From Runella defluvii (GTDB lineage: Bacteria > Bacteroidota > Bacteroidia > Cytophagales > Spirosomataceae), in contig NZ_JACIBY010000005.1 of assembly GCF_014195535.1 (NCBI RefSeq), positions 1-59,710 of the forward strand: a stretch of 59,710 bases of DNA. The letters are read 5' to 3'. Positions within the stretch are counted from its first letter, which is position 1; every line of letters starts with the position of its first letter. A program made the position numbers and the translations under genes. Positions 51,759 to 57,622 of this stretch are shown here, piece by piece. The notes below the pieces were generated by a model, which saw only the letters and a program-made list of their open reading frames with translations, was not told where the DNA came from and made no database searches.

Positions 51759-53195
51759 ATGAAAAAAATAGCCTTCGCCTTCCTATGCTTCGTAAACCTA
51801 GCAGCCAACGCCCAAACCATCTTTCAGGCCCAAGAAGTCGATAAAGCCGCTACTCCGCAAGGGGGTATCCCATTGTTTCAAGAATACATCAAGGCCAATT
51901 TACAAGTGCCATTTGCCACGCGCGCAGCGGGGATAAAAGGACGCGTATTTCTGAGCGGGGTAATAGAACCCGACGGAAGTGTGTCGGAGTTAAAAGTGAC
52001 TAGAGGACTTCAGCCCCAAGCCGATCAAGAAGCATTGCGGGTAGTGGGTCTGTACCGCGCGTGGCAGCCAGCTGTCAAAGACAGTAAACCCGTACGACAA
52101 GCGTTTAATTACTCGGTCGTTTTTCCCGATAACCCTATCACCAATTACGACAGCACTTCGCACAGCTTGGTTGATTATTTCAACGACAAATTTCAATATA
52201 CCCAAGAACCAAAGGAATACCACTTCCGCCGCTTGATTCCTGTCGATAACAACGGGGTAGTAGCTGCGGACGTAGTTTTTGAAGAATTCAAGAAAAAAGA
52301 GTGGAAACCGTATATGTCGGCAACGTATTCCAAAAAGCCGATGATGTACAAAGTTGAAAACGGAAATAAGATTGATTCGTTGCCTGCGTACCGTATCACC
52401 GCTCGCGACCAAAACTGGAATTCGTACGTGCCCGAAATGATAGTTCAAACCAATGGGCAGTTGCTTTCGACAACAGAGTTCCAAGGGGGAGGTTTTCAAG
52501 AAGTAAGTCATGTACACTATTACCCCAGCGGAATATTGAAAGAACAACTAATGGCGGATGGCGCTAACCAAATGTTGGTACTCTGGTATGACAATGGCCA
52601 AATTGCGGAAGTGATTCAACGCGAACGTCCTCAAGCAATGACGCAAACGGAAGAACGAATCGTGGGCCTCTGGGCAAGAACAGGACAGCAACACGTCAAA
52701 GATGGCAACGGCTGGGCGGTAAAACAAGAGAACGAAGCGACGAGTCAGGGGCAGTTAGTCAATGGCAAAAAAGAAGGAAGATGGGTTTCAAAACTGGCCG
52801 ATAGTACGCTATACATTGACGAATTTTACTCTGCAGGAGTGTTGACCAAAGGCACAATTTATGACAAAGGCGAGGTACGAACATACACGGAAGCTCGCAA
52901 AAATCCTCAATTTAAAGGAGGGGTTCCTGCTTTGGGTCAGTTTTTATCCCAAAACCTACGCTACCCCGCAGAAGCGTCTCGTAGAAATGTCTCGGGAAAA
53001 GTATATCTAACGTTTGTCGTTTGTGAAGATGGTTCTTTGTGTGATTACGAAATACTAAAAGGCATCGGAAGCGGCTGCGACGAAGAAGCGCTACGGATAG
53101 TGAAAGAAATGAGTGGTAAATGGGAACCAGGCGTGTATCGTGGCAAAAAAGTACGGGTCCAGTATAATTTGCCCATATCCTTCATGTTACGATAA
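51759..53195 (+). CDS. Exported protein with two TonB_C domains flanking MORN-like repeats
   Basis: 478 residues; signal peptide KKIAFAFLCFVNLAANAQ. Residues ~36-120 (GGIPLFQEYIKANLQVP ... GIKGRVFLSGVIEPDGSV in parts) and ~388-478 (GGVPALGQFLSQNLRYP ... VSGKVYLTFVVCEDGSL in parts) are two TonB C-terminal domains. Between them, about residues 250-380, are MORN-like beta hairpins (YYPSGILKEQLMADG, VLWYDNGQIAEVIQ, GQLVNGKKEGRWVSK). The usual cytoplasmic-membrane anchor and proline-rich linker of TonB are absent, so a canonical energy-transducing role is doubtful. Periplasmic binding scaffold is a guess. Confidence 0.85.
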   Translation: MKKIAFAFLCFVNLAANAQTIFQAQEVDKAATPQGGIPLFQEYIKANLQVPFATRAAGIKGRVFLSGVIEPDGSVSELKVTRGLQPQADQEALRVVGLYRAWQPAVKDSKPVRQAFNYSVVFPDNPITNYDSTSHSLVDYFNDKFQYTQEPKEYHFRRLIPVDNNGVVAADVVFEEFKKKEWKPYMSATYSKKPMMYKVENGNKIDSLPAYRITARDQNWNSYVPEMIVQTNGQLLSTTEFQGGGFQEVSHVHYYPSGILKEQLMADGANQMLVLWYDNGQIAEVIQRERPQAMTQTEERIVGLWARTGQQHVKDGNGWAVKQENEATSQGQLVNGKKEGRWVSKLADSTLYIDEFYSAGVLTKGTIYDKGEVRTYTEARKNPQFKGGVPALGQFLSQNLRYPAEASRRNVSGKVYLTFVVCEDGSLCDYEILKGIGSGCDEEALRIVKEMSGKWEPGVYRGKKVRVQYNLPISFMLR

Positions 53196-53373
53196 GTAAT
53201 AGCCCATTTGCAGTTACCATTGCTCAGTAAATAATTGCATTATTTTACCCTCCGAAAAAGGATTTCATGAAGCCATTAATCAGCGAACATCTGCGGCTCT
53301 CAATCTGCGCCAATCGGCGGGTAAAACGTTAAACAAACTTAGCTAACACGCTATTTATGAGGTCAACCGATAA

Positions 53374-53796
53374 TCAGAGTCGGGTAAAACGTTTTCGACC
53401 ACCCGAATTACAGGCATTTGTTATCAACTGGCCGTTTTCTAGTTCCAAATACCACGTATCACAAGCCAAGCACAGCACCAATGCACACGAAGGATTAGGA
53501 GCAAGTTTTTCTTTGGGTTCAATGGTAAACTTGTTGCCCTGATATACCAAGTAGCTTGGAACGCAGCAAGCAGGCAAGCCATTGGCATCAAGAATGACTC
53601 CATCGTAGCGGATTTCAAATACGGTGGCATCTTTGGGGGCTATTGGCTCCCATTGTTTTGCATCGTCCCCTTGCTTTACGGCATTGAGCATCCATTTGCC
53701 AACTACAGGTTTTATTTCGTCAGGAGCGAGACGCTTTTCATCACACGACCATGCTATCACCATCACTAAAAAAAGCAGTAACCCTTTCGCTTTCAT
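53374..53796 (-). CDS. Lipocalin-like lipoprotein, paralog 1 of 3
   Basis: 140 residues; lipoprotein signal KAKGLLLFLVMVIAWSCDEK (lipobox WSC, Cys18). The mature part has VVGKWMLNAVKQGD, FEIRYDGVILDANGLPACCVPS, then CALVLCLACDTWYLEL. Conserved cysteines (CC and CxxxxCxxC) suggest disulfides or metal binding. It is the last of three tandem genes; its 3' half is nearly identical in DNA to paralog 3. The lipocalin-like family is common in Bacteroidota; the ligand is unknown. Upstream of the plus-strand double-TonB_C gene's end, tail to tail. Confidence 0.8.
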   Translation of the reverse strand: MKAKGLLLFLVMVIAWSCDEKRLAPDEIKPVVGKWMLNAVKQGDDAKQWEPIAPKDATVFEIRYDGVILDANGLPACCVPSYLVYQGNKFTIEPKEKLAPNPSCALVLCLACDTWYLELENGQLITNACNSGGRKRFTRL

Positions 53797-53832
53797 CGAT
53801 TCATTTATTTGCTATTCAACACTTTATATTTT

Positions 53833-54258
53833 TCAAATCTTGACGTACCGAACCCGTGCTAATCCATTACAATAACTAATCGTTAGTACGTTGTCTTGCA
53901 AATCCATGTTCCATGTTTCACAATAAACACAATTAATCAAAGCGCACATCGGGTTGTCTGGAACTGTTTCTTTGGGGACAATGCTAAATTTTTTGCCGTT
54001 TATAGTAAGATACAGCGGGCCACAGCACGTAGATAAACCCTTTGAATCAAGAACGACACCATCATAGCGGATTTCGAATTGGTGTTGACCGCTTTGGGTA
54101 ACATATTCCCATTCCTTTTTGTCGGCTCGCTCAATGGCAGTCACTCGCCATTTTCCCACCAATGGCTGTATTTCTTCGGGCGTAAGCTGTTTTTCTTTGC
54201 ACGAAAAAACACCCAAAACAAGAAAGAAAACCCAAACAACATTTTTCATCAGTTTCAC
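53833..54258 (-). CDS. Lipocalin-like lipoprotein, paralog 2 of 3
   Basis: 141 residues; signal KLMKNVVWVFFLVLGVFSCKEK (Cys20). The same layout: LVGKWRVTAIERADKKEW, FEIRYDGVVLDSKGLSTCCGP, CALINCVYCETWNMDL. Its 5' half is nearly identical in DNA to paralog 3, while the rest is the most divergent of the trio. Likely co-transcribed with the two siblings on the minus strand. Ligand unknown. Confidence 0.8.
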   Translation of the reverse strand: MKLMKNVVWVFFLVLGVFSCKEKQLTPEEIQPLVGKWRVTAIERADKKEWEYVTQSGQHQFEIRYDGVVLDSKGLSTCCGPLYLTINGKKFSIVPKETVPDNPMCALINCVYCETWNMDLQDNVLTISYCNGLARVRYVKI

Positions 54259-54310
54259 AATTTTTTATTTGAGCCATCTACGACAATTAAACAGAACAAT
54301 ACGCTAATAA

Positions 54311-54739
54311 TCAGAGTCGGGTAAAACGGTTTCGCCCACCCGAATTACAGGCATTTGTTATCAACTGACCGTTTTCTAGTTCCAAATACCACGTATCACA
54401 AGCCATGCACAACACCAACGCGCACGAGGGATTAGGGGCAAGTTTTTCTTTGGGTTCAATGGTAAACTTGTTGCCCTGATATACCAAGTAGCTTGGAACG
54501 CAGCAAGCAGGCAAGCCGTTGGCATCCAGAATAACCCCGTCGTAGCGAATTTCAAATACATAGCCATCTTTAGAAGCTACAGACTCCCATTTTCTTACAT
54601 CTCCCGCTGGCTCAATAGCATCGAGTTTCCATTTTCCCACCAACGGCTGTATTTCTTCGGGCGTAAGCTGTTTTTCTTTGCACGAAAAAACACCCAAAAC
54701 AAGAAAGAAAACCCAACCAACATTTTTCATTAGTTTCAC
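54311..54739 (-). CDS. Lipocalin-like lipoprotein, paralog 3 of 3 (mosaic)
   Basis: 142 residues; signal KLMKNVGWVFFLVLGVFSCKEK (Cys20). The N-terminal part, including ~20 bases before the ATG, matches paralog 2; from about FEIRYDGVILDANGLPACC onward (including CALVLCMACDTW and the region past the stop) it matches paralog 1. It therefore looks like a recombinant of the other two, or the donor for both by gene conversion. First gene of the leftward trio. Confidence 0.8.
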   Translation of the reverse strand: MKLMKNVGWVFFLVLGVFSCKEKQLTPEEIQPLVGKWKLDAIEPAGDVRKWESVASKDGYVFEIRYDGVILDANGLPACCVPSYLVYQGNKFTIEPKEKLAPNPSCALVLCMACDTWYLELENGQLITNACNSGGRNRFTRL

Positions 54740-54789
54740 AATTTTTTAACCGATGACGCCTAAACAAGCCCAATAGTTGGAAACAAAAA

Positions 54790-54820
54790 AAACGTCAGCC
54801 GTTTTTAACGACCGACGTTT
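54790..54820 (-). terminator. Probable terminator of the enolase-superfamily gene (minus strand)
   Basis: Outer AAACGTC/GACGTTT (54790-54796, 54814-54820) with inner CGTT/AACG; on the minus strand a run of eight T follows. It is about 160 bases past the stop at 54979, beyond the 31-bp repeats. Confidence 0.6.
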
Positions 54821-54834
54821 AATTAGGTTGACTC

Positions 54835-54912
54835 AGGTTGTGAGCAACCCTCAACACACAAATTCAGGTTGTGAGCAACCTTCGATACACAAATTCGGGT
54901 TGTGAGCAACCC
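54835..54912. repeat. 31-bp repeat array, three copies (GGTTGTGAGCAACC unit)
   Basis: Copies start at 54835, 54866 and 54897, the same 31-base period as at 16520. Each has (A/G)GGTTGTGAGCAACC(C/T) followed by TC-A/G-ACAC..AAATTC. A reduced further copy (CCCTCAGCACGG twice) trails to 54940. It lies between the tail of the enolase-superfamily gene and paralog 3. Confidence 0.85.
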
Positions 54913-54978
54913 TCAGCACGGAACGAAACCCTCAGCACGGATTCGACATTCTGCCCTCACCCACTCGACACTCCAAAA

Positions 54979-56412
54979 CTAGCTCCAATCTCTGTCCCAC
55001 GAATCTTTGGCGTTCCATTCGTCGGTGGGAGCAAACCATTTTTGGTCTTTTATCAAAAACTTCTTCGCTACTTCTTCATTGAGCTCTACCCCTAAACCAG
55101 GCTTGTTAGGAACAGGAGCAAATCCATTGACAACCAAAGGTTTGTTGCCCGTTACAATGTCTTCCCACCCTTCTACGTCCACGCCGTGGTGTTCCAATGC
55201 CACGAAGTTTTCGGTAGCAGCAGCACAGTGTACGTTGGCCATAAATGAAATCGGGCTACCTGCAAAGTGCATCGCCATCGGGATACCATGTTCTTCGGCG
55301 TAGTCTCCAATTTTTTTGGTTTCCAAAATTCCACCCGACGAGGCCAAATCGGGGTGAATCATATCCACCGCTTTGGCATTAATGAGTTTGATAAACTCTT
55401 CTTTCAAGAAAATATCTTCACCCGTGAGGGTAGGCGTTTCGATGGCGTCTGAAATTTGTTTCCATTGGTCGGTATAAAACCACGGCACCAAGTCTTCGAG
55501 CCACGCCAATTGGTACTTTTCAACGGCTTTTCCCAAGCGAATGGCCGTGTTTACGTCAAAATGCCCGAAGTGGTCAGCCGATACGGGAATGTTATACCCC
55601 ACCCCTTCCCGAATTTTGCTGACGTATTCGGCAATGTATTCCAAGCCCTTGTCCGTAATTTGAATCCGAGTGAAAGGGTGTTTCGTCATGCCATAGTTTC
55701 CTACGGTTTTGGTCTTGTTGTCACGCTGCGAAAGTTTCCAAACATTGTCCCCAATGAGCATCCCAGGTTTGCCCGCCAACAGCCCAATTCCAAAGTCCAT
55801 CTTGAGGAAAGTGTAACCTTTGTCCAGACGGGTTTCTTTGAGTTTTTTGGCAAAAGTAGAAGGGTCGCTGATTTCGGGCGTATCGGCATAGAGGCGAACT
55901 TCGTCACGGTACTTTCCGCCAAGCATCTGATAAACAGGCACGTTATAGGCTTTGCCTGCCAAATCCCACAAGGCCATTTCTACCCCACATACCCCACCCG
56001 CAGCGCGCCCGTGTCCGCCAAACTGCTTGAGTTCTTTGAAGATTTTTTCAACGTTACAAGGGTTTTGACCCAACAAACGACTCTTCAGCATCAGGGCGTA
56101 ATTGGGACTAGCACCGTCGCGTACTTCGCCCCAACCTACTAAACCTTGGTTGGTATCTATGCGGATAATTGGACTTTTAAACGGCACTCCCTGCAAATGA
56201 GCAATGCGCATATCGGTGATTTTTAGCTCCGAAGGCTTCGAATCACGTTTTACTTTTTGGGTAATAAATTCCATTTCTTTTTCGGGCTTTCCATCAAACA
56301 TCAAGCCCATGGATAAGCCACCGAGTAAGCCTTTGCGTAGAAAGTCGCGGCGATTGTTTTCGGAAGCGGTGTGGGAATCGGGCAACTTAAAACGTTGTGT
56401 AAATTTTTTCAT
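54979..56412 (-). CDS. Exported mandelate racemase/muconate lactonizing enzyme family protein (acid-sugar dehydratase-like)
   Basis: 477 residues; Tat-type signal RRDFLRKGLLGGLSMGLM. Enolase-superfamily barrel: KxD-type residues in YTFLKMDFGIG, metal ligands in PVSADHFGHFD, LAWLEDLVPW and LTGEDIFL. HPDLASSGGI and MAMHFAGSPISF hold the Asp-His dyad typical of acid-sugar dehydratases (galactonate/rhamnonate type). It would dehydrate an aldonic acid, periplasmic if the Tat signal is real. The divergent neighbour is an exported RraA/aldolase-like protein, which could cleave the resulting 2-keto-3-deoxy acid; that pathway is inference. Confidence 0.9.
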   Translation of the reverse strand: MKKFTQRFKLPDSHTASENNRRDFLRKGLLGGLSMGLMFDGKPEKEMEFITQKVKRDSKPSELKITDMRIAHLQGVPFKSPIIRIDTNQGLVGWGEVRDGASPNYALMLKSRLLGQNPCNVEKIFKELKQFGGHGRAAGGVCGVEMALWDLAGKAYNVPVYQMLGGKYRDEVRLYADTPEISDPSTFAKKLKETRLDKGYTFLKMDFGIGLLAGKPGMLIGDNVWKLSQRDNKTKTVGNYGMTKHPFTRIQITDKGLEYIAEYVSKIREGVGYNIPVSADHFGHFDVNTAIRLGKAVEKYQLAWLEDLVPWFYTDQWKQISDAIETPTLTGEDIFLKEEFIKLINAKAVDMIHPDLASSGGILETKKIGDYAEEHGIPMAMHFAGSPISFMANVHCAAATENFVALEHHGVDVEGWEDIVTGNKPLVVNGFAPVPNKPGLGVELNEEVAKKFLIKDQKWFAPTDEWNAKDSWDRDWS

Positions 56413-56587
56413 TGGGGTTTATCAATTAGGTGCGTACGCACGGTTAAGAGTTGAATTAACGATACAAGATTAGGTCAATTTTTTCTGAAAATATTTCAAA
56501 AATCACCGATGGAAAAAGATAGAAGTGTAGGCGGGGGAATTGTTTGATTTTTGTGTGTGTCATCCTTAACCAACGATTCTTTGTATT

Positions 56588-57502
56588 ATGAAAAAAGTTA
56601 TCCAAGCCCTTTTCTTGGCGGCAATGAGTTCTCCGTTATTTGCCCAAATTCAAGCACCCAAAGAGCTCATTCAGTTTTATACCCAAGAGTGGAAAGGCGA
56701 ACGTTTCCCCGATGGCCGTCCTAAAGTACCCGATGAAATTGTAAAACGTTTGGCCAATGTGTCCATCGAAGAAGCGTGGGGTATCATGCGGGGCGATGGC
56801 TACAACAACCAATTTGAGGGTAATTTTCAAATTATTCACCCCGAAAAACCGCTCGTTGGACGCGTACTTACGGCGCAGTACATGCCCGCCCGCCCCGACA
56901 TGGAAAAGCCCATCAAAGAAAAAGGAAAAGCTGAAGGCCGCCGAGGAAATACCAACTCATGGCCCATCGACGCGCTCCAAATTAATGACGTTTATGTAGC
57001 CGATGGGTACGGAAAAATCATCGACGGAACACTCATTGGCGATAACCTTGGCAACTCGATTTATGCCAAATCCAAAACGGGTGTGGTGTTCGACGCGGGT
57101 GTGCGCGACCTCGAAGGCTTGAGCGCTATCGACGGTTTTGTAGGATTCACGCGCGGCTACGACCCCTCGGCCATCAAAGACATGACGATGACCTGCATCA
57201 ACTGTCCCATTCGCATTGGTCGGGCATCGGTACTGCCCGGCGACTTGGTATTGGGCAAACCCGAAGGCGTGATTTTTATCCCCGCGCATTTGGCCGAAAA
57301 GGTCGTAAATCAGTCCGAGTTTATTGCGTTACAAGACGAGTTTGGGCACAAAATGCTCCGTGAAAATAAATTCACCCCAGGCGAAATCGACATGAAATGG
57401 AATGATGCCATCAAAAACGCCTTCCGCGAGCACATCAAAACGCGTTCAGGAAAAGTGTATTTGACAAGCGAGCAGATTGAGAAGTTTTTGTCGAAGGAGT
57501 AG
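56588..57502 (+). CDS. Exported RraA/HMG-aldolase family protein
   Basis: 304 residues; signal peptide KKVIQALFLAAMSSPLFAQ. The RraA/4-hydroxy-4-methyl-2-oxoglutarate aldolase fold: VSIEEAWGIMRGDGYNNQF, LVGRVLTAQY, GDNLGNSIYAKSKTGVVFDAGVRDLEGL (in parts; conserved RD), and RIGRASVLPGDLVLGKPEGVIFIPAH (in parts). Family members are normally cytosolic (RNase E inhibitor, or 2-keto-acid aldolase); a signal peptide is unusual. True RraA function is unlikely outside the cytoplasm; an aldolase acting on products of the divergent dehydratase is more plausible. Followed by an intrinsic terminator. Confidence 0.88.
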   Translation: MKKVIQALFLAAMSSPLFAQIQAPKELIQFYTQEWKGERFPDGRPKVPDEIVKRLANVSIEEAWGIMRGDGYNNQFEGNFQIIHPEKPLVGRVLTAQYMPARPDMEKPIKEKGKAEGRRGNTNSWPIDALQINDVYVADGYGKIIDGTLIGDNLGNSIYAKSKTGVVFDAGVRDLEGLSAIDGFVGFTRGYDPSAIKDMTMTCINCPIRIGRASVLPGDLVLGKPEGVIFIPAHLAEKVVNQSEFIALQDEFGHKMLRENKFTPGEIDMKWNDAIKNAFREHIKTRSGKVYLTSEQIEKFLSKE

Positions 57503-57532
57503 CTTTTAAGCGCCTTGTTTTGTGCTTTTGTG

Positions 57533-57564
57533 AAGTTGTTGGAGATAACCCAACAACTTTTTTT
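57533..57564 (+). terminator. Intrinsic terminator after the RraA-family gene
   Basis: AAGTTGTTGG (57533-57542) pairs with CCAACAACTT (57550-57559), followed by T residues to 57564. It isolates the downstream STAND gene. Confidence 0.88.
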
Positions 57565-57622
57565 ATGCCTTGCTTGCCCGTTCCAAAAATTCAGTATCTT
57601 GCTTCTGAAAACTCACCGTGGC

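Noticed and set aside
53267-53332. 21-residue ORF starting MKPLISEHLRLS
   Set aside because: Too short, no coupling to a neighbour, and the sequence resembles a dispersed repeat (AATCAGCGAACATCTGCGG type).
54835-54912. CRISPR-like array
   Set aside because: The 31-base period has no unique spacers: almost the whole unit repeats and the variable part is only 6-8 bases. No cas genes nearby. The same applies to 16519-16605.
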